A stretch of 64,000 bases of DNA from Bacilli bacterium (GCA_017409785.1 JAFQSD010000001.1:453883-517882); one strand, 5' to 3'. Numbered from the stretch's first letter, positions 54,923 through 63,263 are shown. The notes: generated by a model from the sequence alone, not told the origin. Program-made: numbers and translations.

Positions 54923-55687
54923 TAATATTAACTCTAATTTTTTATGAGTTGCTTCATCAAATCTTTTATATGGCTCAAAATCAAAATTACTCAAATCAAA
55001 TTGTCTCATATGAGCCATACTTTCAATTTGCTCTATCAAGTCAACATCTAAATAACTACTTAACATATCACCAAATTGAGGATACTTATCAATCATTCTT
55101 CTATAGTCATCAATTGTCCTATAAGAATTAAAATCATTTTCATAAACTGTAGAATCTTTTAATAACTCAAACATTGAATTTTCATAATCAAACATTGGAG
55201 CCAAATGAATATCTCCATTAGGATAAACTTCATAATAAATATTACTTCTACGATCTGTTTGCCCCATATAGACATCTAATGCTTCCATCTCAAAATGTTC
55301 ATCTGCTAATTGAGTTGCATTTTCTAACGAAGGACACTCTGCAAGTAAATACTCAAAGTAATTTCCACCCACTCGATATATCATCGATGATGAAAACACA
55401 TATTTAATTCCATCTTTAATAAAACTAGGTGAACCAACTCTAATATTACCTCGATCAAAACCATATTTAGCACTTGCTAAACACTTCTTATATTCCCCAA
55501 AACAAATAGGAATATAATGCGCACTTCTAACTCCTCTAATACCAGCTAACTGTTCCCCTATAAATTCTGTTATATCAAACTCTTTATGATAAATTGCAGG
55601 CATTCCCCTTACCAAAGCAATCCCTTGATTCTTCATAGTCGCCTTAACAACCGGAGTATTAATTGTTAATATTTCAAATTCTTTCAT
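54917..55687 (-). CDS. HipA-like kinase-fold protein
   Basis: 256 aa, cytosolic. The C-terminal part has D138xYMGQTD145RRSN149 followed after 17 residues by D167 in APMFDYENS. This matches the HipA/CtkA kinase loop (GNTDRHxxN, then the metal-binding D in the LAPLYD region). A Gly/Lys N-lobe with IYHKEF and GEQLAG precedes. HipA kinases phosphorylate glutamyl-tRNA synthetase or other proteins. No HipB-like antitoxin is adjacent, so it may not be a toxin. One-base overlap (TAATG) with rbgA links their expression. It is shorter than HipA (about 440 aa). Confidence 0.6.
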   Translation of the reverse strand: MKEFEILTINTPVVKATMKNQGIALVRGMPAIYHKEFDITEFIGEQLAGIRGVRSAHYIPICFGEYKKCLASAKYGFDRGNIRVGSPSFIKDGIKYVFSSSMIYRVGGNYFEYLLAECPSLENATQLADEHFEMEALDVYMGQTDRRSNIYYEVYPNGDIHLAPMFDYENSMFELLKDSTVYENDFNSYRTIDDYRRMIDKYPQFGDMLSSYLDVDLIEQIESMAHMRQFDLSNFDFEPYKRFDEATHKKLELILK

Positions 55688-56577
55688 TATTTTAGTCTAT
55701 CTAATGTTATTTTACCAAAATAACCATTCTTTAAATCTTTAACTATAATTCCAGAAACTTTTTCATAGTCAGCTACTCCACCACGACTTAAAGCTCCACG
55801 TCTTGAAGCAATTAAATCATAAGTTTCTATAAAGTCTTCATCAAGTTCAGTAATACCATATCTTTCTTCTAATTTTTCAGGATATAGTTCATACATTTTC
55901 TTTAATATAAATATCGCAATATCATCAATATTTAATATTTCTTCTTTAATAGATGATAAACTAGCAAGTACATGTGCAGCTTCTTGATCTTCTAACTTAG
56001 GCCAAAGTATTCCAGGCGAATCTAATAACTCTAAGTCTTTATTAATTCTAATCCAACTAAGACTCTTAGTAAATCCCGGAGTATTACCTACACCTGCTGC
56101 TTTTCTACCAACCAATCTATTAATCAAAGTAGATTTACCAGCATTAGGAATACCAACTATTAATACACGTCCTGCTCTAGGCATCATACCTTTTTCTTCA
56201 CGTTTCTTATTAACTTCTTTCATAAGTTCATTAGTCGCATCAATAATTTTCTTAACACCATTATTATTGTTACTCATTAAATCAACAGTAACAACTTTGT
56301 AGCCTTGTTCTTCATAATACTTAACAAACTTATTTGTTTCTTCTTCATCACATAAATCATATTTAGTCATTACAAGAATTCTTGGTTTATCTTTAATTAA
56401 ATCTTCAATATCTACTATCTTAGAAGAATACGGCATACGAGAATCAATAACCTCATAAACAACATCAATTAAATTTAACTTCTCAGCAATTTCTCTTTTA
56501 GTTTTAGCCATATGTCCAGGATACCAATTAATTGTCTTCTTACCTTCATATCCATTTACATTATCTGTTTTTGACAT
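55687..56577 (-). CDS. rbgA: Ribosome biogenesis GTPase RbgA (YlqF)
   Basis: 296 aa. Circularly permuted GTPase for late 50S assembly. INWYPGHMAKTKREI near the start is the family hallmark. G4 is MTKYDLCD, G1 is VGIPNAGKSTLINRL, G3 is LLDSPGILWP. A C-terminal RNA-binding ANTAR-like helical domain ends at KITLDRLK. Its promoter -10 (TATAAT in TATGATATAATG) lies immediately after the terminator of the upstream-coordinate gene. Confidence 0.95.
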   Translation of the reverse strand: MSKTDNVNGYEGKKTINWYPGHMAKTKREIAEKLNLIDVVYEVIDSRMPYSSKIVDIEDLIKDKPRILVMTKYDLCDEEETNKFVKYYEEQGYKVVTVDLMSNNNNGVKKIIDATNELMKEVNKKREEKGMMPRAGRVLIVGIPNAGKSTLINRLVGRKAAGVGNTPGFTKSLSWIRINKDLELLDSPGILWPKLEDQEAAHVLASLSSIKEEILNIDDIAIFILKKMYELYPEKLEERYGITELDEDFIETYDLIASRRGALSRGGVADYEKVSGIIVKDLKNGYFGKITLDRLK

Positions 56578-56608
56578 AATATCACTTCCAATTCCTTTAC
56601 ATTATATC

Positions 56609-56637
56609 ATAAAAGAGTAGATTTTGCATCTACTCTA
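56609..56637 (-). terminator. Terminator after the 81-aa membrane protein gene
   Basis: AGAGTAGAT / ATCTACTCT perfect 9-bp repeat followed by TTTTATGATATAAT on the minus strand. Confidence 0.8.
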
Positions 56638-56638
56638 T

Positions 56639-56651
56639 AAATTGTAATTTG
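56639..56651 (-). repeat. Post-stop motif copy 1
   Basis: CAAATTACAATTT on the minus strand directly abutting the stop codon (56654-56652) of the 81-aa gene. AAATT-AC-AATTT is an interrupted palindrome shared with four other sites. Confidence 0.7.
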
Positions 56652-56897
56652 CTAAAAATGTAATCTGGTTAAAACACCTATTAAAATTAATAATATTCCT
56701 GCTAATCTAATGGCAAGTTTTATATATTTTAATGATGATACCTTTTTTGGTGGAATTGGATGAATAATCCATAATAGTCCACAAACACAAAATCCAATAC
56801 TTGTAAAAATCCAATTCTTAAATATTAAATTCAGTGTGTCAAATATAATGATAATAATACAAGCAATAATAAATTGATTCTTAAAACTTAATTTCAT
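56652..56897 (-). CDS. Small three-helix membrane protein
   Basis: 81 aa with hydrophobic segments at about 8-24, 27-44 and 61-76, linked by a PIPPKKVSS loop. No family recognised. AGGAGGATAAAATT precedes the ATG. It is 12 bases after the 175-aa gene, so probably the last gene of a short operon starting with the lipoprotein gene. It carries the post-stop motif and its own terminator. Confidence 0.65.
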   Translation of the reverse strand: MKLSFKNQFIIACIIIIIFDTLNLIFKNWIFTSIGFCVCGLLWIIHPIPPKKVSSLKYIKLAIRLAGILLILIGVLTRLHF

Positions 56898-56909
56898 AAT
56901 TTTATCCTC

Positions 56910-57437
56910 CTAATTGTGATTTTGATTCGGTTCTGCTTTTTCAAATCTTATCATATTGTTATCTTCAATATACTTTATATATGTTGAGCCACAACAACTT
57001 GAAAACACTTTATAAATGAATTCTTCTTGTTTTTTATCACTGTTATCTAGTAATCCTACTACTACAACATTGTTTTCATTATCTACATAATTAAAAACTA
57101 AATTGCTATTATCTGATTTTTCTTTTGAAAAATAATCAATTATAAAATTGTTAACTTCAGCTGGTGAAACCTCTTCTTCTTTGTATAGTTTTACAATGAA
57201 TTGTCCTAACATAGTCATTTGCCCATAAGTTACTTCTCCTGTGGTAGCATTAATATCAAGACCAATTTTATATCCAAGACCATCAAATTTTCTCATGCTA
57301 CCCATATTTCCATTTTCTATACAAAATATAGGTTTCTTTAATTGCTTAACTCTATTCATATCAGTTAAAAATATTACTCCATATAAAACTATAAAACTTA
57401 TAATAGCTATTAAAATTATTTTAGTTTGTTTTTTCAT
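56910..57437 (-). CDS. Membrane-anchored hypothetical protein
   Basis: 175 aa from the ATG at 57437, which has TAGGAGGAAAA upstream. A lysine start and one helix (about 6-24, IILIAIISFIVLYGVIFL) anchor an extracellular domain of about 150 residues with three Cys (PIFCIENGN and SSCCGSTY) and strands such as NENNVVVVGLLD. It has no lipobox. Function unknown. Part of the small accessory operon 58155 to 56652. Confidence 0.65.
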   Translation of the reverse strand: MKKQTKIILIAIISFIVLYGVIFLTDMNRVKQLKKPIFCIENGNMGSMRKFDGLGYKIGLDINATTGEVTYGQMTMLGQFIVKLYKEEEVSPAEVNNFIIDYFSKEKSDNSNLVFNYVDNENNVVVVGLLDNSDKKQEEFIYKVFSSCCGSTYIKYIEDNNMIRFEKAEPNQNHN

Positions 57438-57454
57438 TTTTCCTCCTAACAAAC

Positions 57455-57467
57455 AAATTATAATTTG
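57455..57467 (-). repeat. Post-stop motif copy 2
   Basis: CAAATTATAATTT on the minus strand, one base different from the others, directly abutting the stop codon of the 92-aa gene. Confidence 0.65.
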
Positions 57468-57746
57468 TTATTCTTCAATTAAAATCATTTTATCTATATC
57501 TTGTATTTTAATTACTTCATAATTTACAAATATAGATGTTTCTTCATAAAATTCATCATTATAATATCCGATAATTTCTTTACCATTCTTCAAAATAACT
57601 TTAACTTTTTTGTCATACATATCATCATAATACTTATTATGAAATTCTTGACTAATCTTCAAATTTTCTTCTGTTAATGGTGTAGTATTTTTATTATTTA
57701 ATGCTTTAATTATTTCATTTTCCATCTCATTAAATATATTTTCCAT
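57468..57746 (-). CDS. Sm-like small protein
   Basis: 92 aa, cytosolic. A helical N-terminus (1-40) is followed by a five-strand-like C-terminus, VKVILKNGKEIIGYYNDEF ... IKIQDIDKMILIEE, with the spacing of bacterial Sm/LSm-type folds (V.V.LKNG..I.GY, then I.DI..M). Such domains bind RNA or act as scaffolds. No ribosome site stronger than GGAGATGATCAA is seen. Family assignment tentative. Confidence 0.6.
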   Translation of the reverse strand: MENIFNEMENEIIKALNNKNTTPLTEENLKISQEFHNKYYDDMYDKKVKVILKNGKEIIGYYNDEFYEETSIFVNYEVIKIQDIDKMILIEE

Positions 57747-57762
57747 ATTTGATCATCTCCAT

Positions 57763-57775
57763 AAATTGTAATTTG
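57763..57775 (-). repeat. Post-stop motif copy 3
   Basis: CAAATTACAATTT on the minus strand, two bases after the stop codon of the lipoprotein gene. Confidence 0.7.
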
Positions 57776-57777
57776 TA

Positions 57778-58155
57778 TTACTTTTCTTTTTCAAATGTTC
57801 TTATTTCACCATCAAAGTCTAATTCTAATGTATTTTCTGTCACTTTTACTACTTTAACTGTCGTAACCATTTCATCTGTTGTTTCAAAACAATCAAATTT
57901 AATTTCTTTTGTTTCATCATCATATGTATAACTTTCACACATATCTGAATCATTTACTGGATTTCCACATGAACAGTAATATGCAAAGCTACCATCTGAT
58001 TTTAGTCTAAGTGTTTCTATGTCATTTTCTGAGTCTCTTGTCCAAGTTACATCCGAAAATGCATATTCACTATAATCTATTTTTTCTTCTTTCTTATCTT
58101 CACATCCTGTTAGGAATAAGATTCCTAACAATAATATAATAATTGTTTTTTTCAT
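57778..58155 (-). CDS. Lipoprotein
   Basis: 125 aa. A signal peptide with a clear lipobox (LLLGILFLTGC, Cys18) sends it to the outer membrane face as a lipoprotein. The mature domain of about 107 residues is acidic and beta-rich (GSFAYYCSCGNPVNDSDMCESYTYDD, three more Cys in a short stretch; ENTLELDFDGEIRTFEK at the end), like small lipocalin/META-type folds. Role unknown. AAGGAG precedes the ATG. First gene of the four-gene accessory operon. Confidence 0.75.
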   Translation of the reverse strand: MKKTIIILLLGILFLTGCEDKKEEKIDYSEYAFSDVTWTRDSENDIETLRLKSDGSFAYYCSCGNPVNDSDMCESYTYDDETKEIKFDCFETTDEMVTTVKVVKVTENTLELDFDGEIRTFEKEK

Positions 58156-58295
58156 TTTATTTTCTCCTTATTTAATTTAATAATTTTTTATTATTAATAC
58201 ATCATTGTTATTTTTTTATATTCCTCCCAGCCTTTATAAATCTATATAAAACTATTTATTAAATTACTATTTATCTATCAATTATATTATATCAC

Positions 58296-58328
58296 AATAA
58301 AAGCAAATCTAATTTTATAGATCTGCTT
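58296..58328 (-). terminator. Terminator after the VanY-like gene
   Basis: AAGCAGATCT / AGATTTGCTT on the minus strand (one G-T pair) followed by TTTTATTGTGATATAAT. The nearby 63.26-63.30 kb terminator has almost the same stem. Confidence 0.7.
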
Positions 58329-58330
58329 AT

Positions 58331-58999
58331 TTATTTTAAAAACAACTCATAATATTCTTCGAAAGTAATATTATTTTTATAAATATATTCTGCAGCATTT
58401 TTGCCAACATATCTTATATGCCATTCTTCAGCACCGTAACCTGTTATCTTTTCTTTTCCTTTTTGATATCTTATTATAAAACCATAATTATGTGCATTTT
58501 CTCTAATCCATAAATATTCTTTTGAGTTTCTAAATATATCACATTCTAATGACTCCAGATCAATAGCCAAACCAGTCTGATGTTCAGAGTGTCCTGGACG
58601 TGCTACATACTTATCTACATAACTTTTACCATATAATTTTAAATAAGTATTATATAGTTCTTTTTGCTCATCATAACTTCTATATGCTGATCTTATAGAA
58701 ATATTTAATCCATCGTTAATTGAATCTAAACACATTTGCTCATATGCATTAGCAGTTTCTTCTTCAAGATAAAAACTACCTAAAGAACAAGAATTTACTT
58801 CAACTAAATTATCAGGTATAAAATAACTACTTAACTTATTTTTCTTATTTACAAGAATATACTTATAATCTTTTACTTTTTCAACACTAATATTATGATT
58901 ATCTTTATTTTTATTTATTGAAAAAACAATTAGGATTGTAATCAAAATTATTAATAATATTTTAAAACTTCTTTTAATTTTTATTTTCTTTTTATTCAT
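58331..58999 (-). CDS. D-alanyl-D-alanine carboxypeptidase, VanY/LAS family
   Basis: About 222 aa. A lysine-rich start and one helix (about 10-27) anchor an extracellular LAS-type zinc peptidase: SAYRSYDEQKELY, ARPGHSEHQTGLAIDLES (zinc His and Asp), and EEWHIRYVG (catalytic Glu and zinc His). Trims the terminal D-Ala of peptidoglycan stem peptides. An alternative TTG at 59005 is in frame. It follows the acyltransferase by under ten bases with no clear ribosome site, so coupling is likely. Confidence 0.88.
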   Translation of the reverse strand: MNKKKIKIKRSFKILLIILITILIVFSINKNKDNHNISVEKVKDYKYILVNKKNKLSSYFIPDNLVEVNSCSLGSFYLEEETANAYEQMCLDSINDGLNISIRSAYRSYDEQKELYNTYLKLYGKSYVDKYVARPGHSEHQTGLAIDLESLECDIFRNSKEYLWIRENAHNYGFIIRYQKGKEKITGYGAEEWHIRYVGKNAAEYIYKNNITFEEYYELFLK

Positions 59000-59005
59000 T
59001 ATCAA

Positions 59006-59995
59006 TTATAAATATCTTGAAATACCAGTCTTTTTTAACATCCCCACAATTATACTTGTTATAGAAATAATAATAACTAATATAACCGGAATACCAATAT
59101 AAGAGTAAATATTTTTATATGGTATTAATTTCATAATAAAATCTAATATAATTCCATGAAATAAATATATCCCAAACGATAAATTAGATAATTTTGAAAT
59201 TATTATATTTTCCTTATTTTTAATATTAAAATATAAATATATAAAACTTGATAATGAAGCTACCATTATTAAAGCATTACTATATGTGAGTAATTTAGTA
59301 AAATGTTTATTATAATTAATTGAAATAAAATATGTAAAAACTAATACTATAGTAAATGATAAAAATATTGTTATTAATAACAGTTTATTATTCTTCTTTT
59401 TATTTATATAATTATAATATTTTATAATCATATAACCCATAATAAAATATCCCAAATAATATGTTCCACTAATTATAGGAATTAAATACGTATTACCAAT
59501 ATTTAAATATTTTAAAATGCCATTAAACATTAACCATAAAATGACAAACAACTTATCTTCTTCTTTACTCATTTTATCTACCATACATTTTATAAATGGT
59601 AATGCTATATAAATACCAATAATTGCATACATAAACCATAATAATTTTCTTTCTGGTTTACTTAATAGCAAAATAATATTAATATCTTTATTCATATAGT
59701 ATTTATCCCAAATTAAGTAAATTATTGTAATTACAAAAAGTGTAACTATTTTTTTAATTATTCTTTCTTTGTTTTTTTCTTTATTATATTTTCTATTTAA
59801 TAATGTTGCTCCACTTATCATAAAAAAGAAAGGAACACTAATTCTTGATATTGTATTAAAAATTAATGCTCCTAGATAAGATATTTTATCAATATCACCA
59901 AACGCTCTACAATAATAATTTGCAATATGAATTATTATTACCATTATCATAGATATTACTCTTAATAAATCTAGTTTATAATCTCTTTTCCTCAT
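59006..59995 (-). CDS. Membrane acyltransferase (acyltransferase 3 family)
   Basis: 329 aa with about ten helices. The N-terminal family motif RDYKLDLLRVISMIMVIIIHIANYY contains the catalytic-region His, followed by RISVPFFFMISGATLL. These OafA/WecH-type proteins O-acetylate surface polysaccharides or peptidoglycan. It sits between the XRE regulator (one-base TAATG overlap) and the VanY-like gene, forming a wall-modification operon. Confidence 0.85.
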   Translation of the reverse strand: MRKRDYKLDLLRVISMIMVIIIHIANYYCRAFGDIDKISYLGALIFNTISRISVPFFFMISGATLLNRKYNKEKNKERIIKKIVTLFVITIIYLIWDKYYMNKDINIILLLSKPERKLLWFMYAIIGIYIALPFIKCMVDKMSKEEDKLFVILWLMFNGILKYLNIGNTYLIPIISGTYYLGYFIMGYMIIKYYNYINKKKNNKLLLITIFLSFTIVLVFTYFISINYNKHFTKLLTYSNALIMVASLSSFIYLYFNIKNKENIIISKLSNLSFGIYLFHGIILDFIMKLIPYKNIYSYIGIPVILVIIISITSIIVGMLKKTGISRYL

Positions 59996-60873
59996 TATCT
60001 ATCTGATACTGGTTCTTTTTTACTCATTTTTGAAACTTTACTTTTATTAAACAATTTAAAAGTATTGTTTACAAAGTCATCATCTATTAATCTTTTTGTC
60101 ACTAACTTAACCCAATTATCATTTTCAATTACTTCGTCAAAACTTAAAATATCATATGCTCTTTGTAACTTTTCTTTTGAAATAGAATATTTATAATCTG
60201 TATATCTTATTTCTACTGAACTAACATCTGAAACAGTTGTAAAAATTACTGATGCGATATTAATCATTGCTTCTTTTACATAATTTTCATCATCATATGC
60301 CCTAACAACATCTTTATATGAAACACCATAGCTAATTTTTATAGTATCATCACTAACATCAAACTGCCTTTCTTTCCATCTTAACGGCAACTTCATAACA
60401 ATTAATTCTAATTTCTCACCATTAGTATTATCAATTGTTGTTTTATATTTACTATAATAATTAATAGTATGTATAGTATCTCTATCTACAATAGCATTTA
60501 TGTCATTATTTTTATTAATAAATACTAACGAAACTATACTAGTAAATACTATAACAAAAACAATAATAGAACTGATTATAATATATTTTTTCTTCTTTCT
60601 ATTTATTTCACTATTAGAATAATTAATAGTATTTTTTAGAGTTTCTTCAACTTCTTTCTTGTTCACTTTTTCACCTCTTAATAAATCATATAAACTAATG
60701 TTTAAAATTTCTGTAAGTGGTATTAAAACAGATATATCAGGAAAACATAATCCACGTTCCCATTTACTAACTGCTTTATCTGATACATATAATTTATCTG
60801 CTAAATCTTTTTGAGTCATTTTCACTTTTTTCCTAGCATCTGAAATTATTATACCTGTTTTCTTTGGATCCAT
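59995..60873 (-). CDS. XRE-family regulator with membrane-anchored C-terminal domain
   Basis: 292 aa. N-terminal helix-turn-helix (residues 8-62: ISDARKKVKMTQKDLADKLY, VSDKAVSKWERGLCFPD). A linker and one transmembrane helix (about 96-118) lead to an exterior domain of about 170 residues. A DNA-binding domain tied to the membrane suggests direct sensing of an envelope signal. It is first in the operon with acyltransferase and VanY-like genes, which it probably controls. Confidence 0.85.
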   Translation of the reverse strand: MDPKKTGIIISDARKKVKMTQKDLADKLYVSDKAVSKWERGLCFPDISVLIPLTEILNISLYDLLRGEKVNKKEVEETLKNTINYSNSEINRKKKKYIIISSIIVFVIVFTSIVSLVFINKNNDINAIVDRDTIHTINYYSKYKTTIDNTNGEKLELIVMKLPLRWKERQFDVSDDTIKISYGVSYKDVVRAYDDENYVKEAMINIASVIFTTVSDVSSVEIRYTDYKYSISKEKLQRAYDILSFDEVIENDNWVKLVTKRLIDDDFVNNTFKLFNKSKVSKMSKKEPVSDR

Positions 60874-60923
60874 ATTTCTTCCTCCTTACACAATTAATTT
60901 TATATTAAAAAAAAGTAAATAGT

Positions 60924-60940
60924 AAACCGACCTAAGGTTT
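60924..60940. promoter_or_regulatory. Candidate operator upstream of the XRE gene
   Basis: AAACC-N7-GGTTT with a CCTAAGG core palindrome, about 50 bases before the XRE start. On the minus strand TTTACT, 16 bases and TATAAA follow, a possible promoter, with the repeat overlapping its upstream side. Binding by the XRE protein is inference. Confidence 0.4.
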
Positions 60941-61052
60941 AGTTATGTATTTCTACTATTAGTTTAGACATCTATTATAAGCCATCTTTAATTATTACAC
61001 ATTACTCTTAAAACTCAAACTAATTGATAAATATTAATTTATCCTTAATATA

Positions 61053-61080
61053 AATAAAAAGTAGGACATAATCCTACTTA
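61053..61080 (-). terminator. Terminator after hsp20
   Basis: AAGTAGGA / TCCTACTT with a five-base loop and TTTTTATTT on the minus strand, overlapping the stop codon. Confidence 0.8.
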
Positions 61081-61484
61081 ATTTCAATATATTTCTTTTC
61101 TGGTTCTTCTGATTCTTCTTTTGGAACAGTGATACTTAAAATACCATTATCCATTGAAGCATTAATATCATTCATTTCTACTTTATTTCCCACATAGAAA
61201 CTTCTAGTAAATGAACCATAATGTCTTTCTTTTCTTATATAATTCTTTTCTTTTTCTTCGACTTCGTTATTATTTTCAGCACTTATTGTTATATATCCTT
61301 TAGATAATTCAATTTTAACATTTTCCTTTTTTATACCAGGCATTTCAATTTCTAAAGTATATTCATTTTCTCCTTCTTTAATGTCAGTTTTCATTATTTC
61401 TTTATGTCTTGGTTCATTAAAGAACGGATCATCAAAGAAACCTCCAAATATATCGAAATCATTTTTTCTTGGCATTAACATCAT
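61074..61484 (-). CDS. Small heat shock protein, Hsp20/IbpA family
   Basis: 136 aa; several in-frame ATGs exist (61493, 61484, 61481, 61475) and 61484 is best spaced from AAAGGAAG. ATP-independent holdase. A short aromatic N-arm (FDIFGGFFDDPFFNEP), the alpha-crystallin domain (about 35-130: YTLEIEMPGIKKENVKIEL, GSFTRSFYVG, ASMDNGILSITVPKEE) and a basic tail. Controlled by a CIRCE operator overlapping the promoter, so it belongs to the HrcA regulon. Confidence 0.95.
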   Translation of the reverse strand: MMLMPRKNDFDIFGGFFDDPFFNEPRHKEIMKTDIKEGENEYTLEIEMPGIKKENVKIELSKGYITISAENNNEVEEKEKNYIRKERHYGSFTRSFYVGNKVEMNDINASMDNGILSITVPKEESEEPEKKYIEIK

Positions 61485-61577
61485 ATATATCATCTTCCTT
61501 TCAAATTGCGTAGAGCCTTTTTAGGTAGCGCATAATTAATTATTAACACCTGTAAGATTATTTTCTCTTACATATTT

Positions 61578-61606
61578 GTTATACCACTTTTAATTAGCAC
61601 TGTCAA
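61578..61606 (-). promoter_or_regulatory. hsp20 promoter
   Basis: On the minus strand perfect TTGACA (61606-61601), a 17-base spacer and TATAAC (61583-61578). Confidence 0.75.
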
Positions 61607-61620
61607 TACGGAAGTGCTAA
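61594..61620. promoter_or_regulatory. CIRCE operator (HrcA site)
   Basis: TTAGCACT-N11-AGTGCTAA, matching the CIRCE consensus TTAGCACTC-N9-GAGTGCTAA except for the innermost pair. It overlaps the -35 of hsp20. The 369-base gap 61494-61862 holds this, the promoter, two hairpins and post-stop motif copy 4. Confidence 0.9.
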
Positions 61621-61699
61621 TTAATTTATTTTTATAAAAAAAGTTAAAGACAAAACTTATTTTCATTAAAATTAAAACGAATAAAATTATATCATAAAA

Positions 61700-61730
61700 A
61701 TGGTGGACTTAGTATAAGTCTACACTATTT
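61700..61730. terminator. Possible bidirectional terminator in the hsp20 upstream gap
   Basis: GTGGACTT / AAGTCTAC (seven of eight pairs) with T5 runs on both strands. On the minus strand it is followed by TTTTTATGATATAAT. No gene ends next to it, so it may end read-through or a short unannotated transcript. Confidence 0.45.
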
Positions 61731-61810
61731 TTAAAGCAATTGGCTACGGTTAGTAATTACAACATCAAAATTTAATATATATTTGTCAAGGCATATAACA
61801 TTTCTTATAT

Positions 61811-61842
61811 AATAAAAAGAATAGATATAAATATCTATTCTA
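61811..61842 (-). terminator. Terminator of the ECF sigma operon
   Basis: AGAATAGATA / TATCTATTCT perfect 10-bp repeat with a four-base loop, followed by TTTTTATTATATAA on the minus strand. Confidence 0.8.
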
Positions 61843-61843
61843 T

Positions 61844-61856
61844 AAATTGTAATTTG
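61844..61856 (-). repeat. Post-stop motif copy 4
   Basis: CAAATTACAATTT on the minus strand, six bases after the stop codon of the ECF partner gene and just before its terminator. Confidence 0.7.
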
Positions 61857-61862
61857 TATTGC

Positions 61863-62669
61863 TTATTTTATTTCTTCTAATATTTTGTCTAAAGATACCC
61901 CTTGTGTATCAAATGTATATATTACATTATCATGAACTATTACTACAAATGTATAAACTTTACATCTACCATTTCTGCTTCCGAAAGGGCAATAATAATA
62001 GGCTGTAGTATTTAAATTTTCTAATTCAATTTCTTTGCCGTAAATTTCATTATCCGATCCCACTTCGTTTAAATTAGAAAAGATTTCTTTTACTTCTGCA
62101 GAAGCGTTAGATGTCATTAAAGAAATATTTAAACTTATATGTTTCCCTCTATTATATCCTTCTAAATTTTCTCTATTACTATCATAACCATCAATTTTAT
62201 TATTTTCAGCACTAAAATCTACATATTCATAAATATCTAATGATACTGATTCGATTTTACCTTCAGTTGTTGTTTTAATTTCACACGAATCAATAATATT
62301 GTTATGTCGCTTATTATTTATAAAATCTATTCCTAATTTTTTTTCTACTTCTTCTAATTTCATTCCTTTTTTACAATCAAAAGAGTAAATATCTTCTGTT
62401 ATGGCTGGTTGTTCAACTGCAAATGATTGCTTATGCCATCCATTTTCATCTACCGATTTATTTATAAAAAATGTTCTTATGTAACTAGCTGCAAAAACCA
62501 CAGTACAACTTATAAATGATATTAGTACAAATACTCCTAATCCATACGCTAATTTAGGTACTTTTTTGAATTTTATTTCTTTTTTATTATTAATTGTTTG
62601 ATTTAATATTTTTTGTTTTAAATTTTCTGTTGTTTTTAATTCATCAAAGAATTTTAACTTTTTATTCAT
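61863..62669 (-). CDS. Membrane partner of ECF sigma factor (anti-sigma-like)
   Basis: 268 aa. A cytoplasmic N-terminus of about 42 residues (FFDELKTTENLKQKIL), one transmembrane helix (about 43-62, LGVFVLISFISCTVVFAA), and an extracellular domain of about 200 residues with four Cys. It overlaps the ECF sigma gene by eight bases, the usual layout of a membrane anti-sigma or DUF4179-type sensor. No zinc-containing ZAS motif is seen, so sigma binding is inferred from context. Confidence 0.7.
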   Translation of the reverse strand: MNKKLKFFDELKTTENLKQKILNQTINNKKEIKFKKVPKLAYGLGVFVLISFISCTVVFAASYIRTFFINKSVDENGWHKQSFAVEQPAITEDIYSFDCKKGMKLEEVEKKLGIDFINNKRHNNIIDSCEIKTTTEGKIESVSLDIYEYVDFSAENNKIDGYDSNRENLEGYNRGKHISLNISLMTSNASAEVKEIFSNLNEVGSDNEIYGKEIELENLNTTAYYYCPFGSRNGRCKVYTFVVIVHDNVIYTFDTQGVSLDKILEEIK

Positions 62670-63153
62670 TACAATCTTCCTCCAATAGTTTTTTCATTTT
62701 TTGTCTACCTCTAGAAAGTAAAGTTTTAATATTTGATGGCTTTAAATTTAAAATTTCTGATATTTCATCTATTTTATATCCCTCATAATAATATAAATAA
62801 ATTACATTTCTATATTTAGATGGTAATTTTAATAATGCATCTGACACTTCATCATTTTTTAAAGTTTCTCTTAAATCAACTTCATTTTGCAATACCTCAT
62901 CCTGTAATACCACCTTTTTTCTCCATGCTATTTTAAAACTATTTTTACATTCATTCACAGTTACTTTTAACAGCCACTTTTTACCAATATCTTTGTCATA
63001 ATCTTTCTTTATTTCTTTATATAATTTTATAAAAACTGATTGAACTATATCCTCTGCTTCAAAAACATTTTTTGTAAAGCTAAAAGCTAATCTTAAAACA
63101 TCATTAGAATATAAATTATATAAATCAAGAAATTTCTTATTCGTTTCTTCCAT
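62662..63153 (-). CDS. ECF-type RNA polymerase sigma factor
   Basis: 163 aa. Region 2 (FLDLYNLYSNDVLRLAFSFT, EAEDIVQSVFIKLYKEI) and region 4 (LLKLPSKYRNVIYLYYYEGY, IDEISEILNLKPSNIKTLLS RGR) without region 3, as expected for group 4 sigma factors. It should direct an envelope-stress-type regulon under control of the membrane partner. A candidate autoregulated promoter lies upstream at about 63180-63214. Confidence 0.9.
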   Translation of the reverse strand: MEETNKKFLDLYNLYSNDVLRLAFSFTKNVFEAEDIVQSVFIKLYKEIKKDYDKDIGKKWLLKVTVNECKNSFKIAWRKKVVLQDEVLQNEVDLRETLKNDEVSDALLKLPSKYRNVIYLYYYEGYKIDEISEILNLKPSNIKTLLSRGRQKMKKLLEEDCNE

Positions 63154-63178
63154 TTAATCCACCTCGTAAAAGCACTTT

Positions 63179-63214
63179 CATATACTAAACAATTTAAAAT
63201 TACAAAAAGTTGCA
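63179..63214 (-). promoter_or_regulatory. Candidate ECF promoter upstream of the sigma gene
   Basis: TGCAACTTTTT on the minus strand (63214-63204) resembles the AAC-containing -35 of several Firmicute ECF promoters, with TTTAGTATATG about 16-20 bases downstream as a possible -10. Autoregulation is inferred. Confidence 0.35.
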
Positions 63215-63263
63215 TTTTTTCAAAATAATTTATAAAAATTCCACTTATTTATTAATTTTATCA

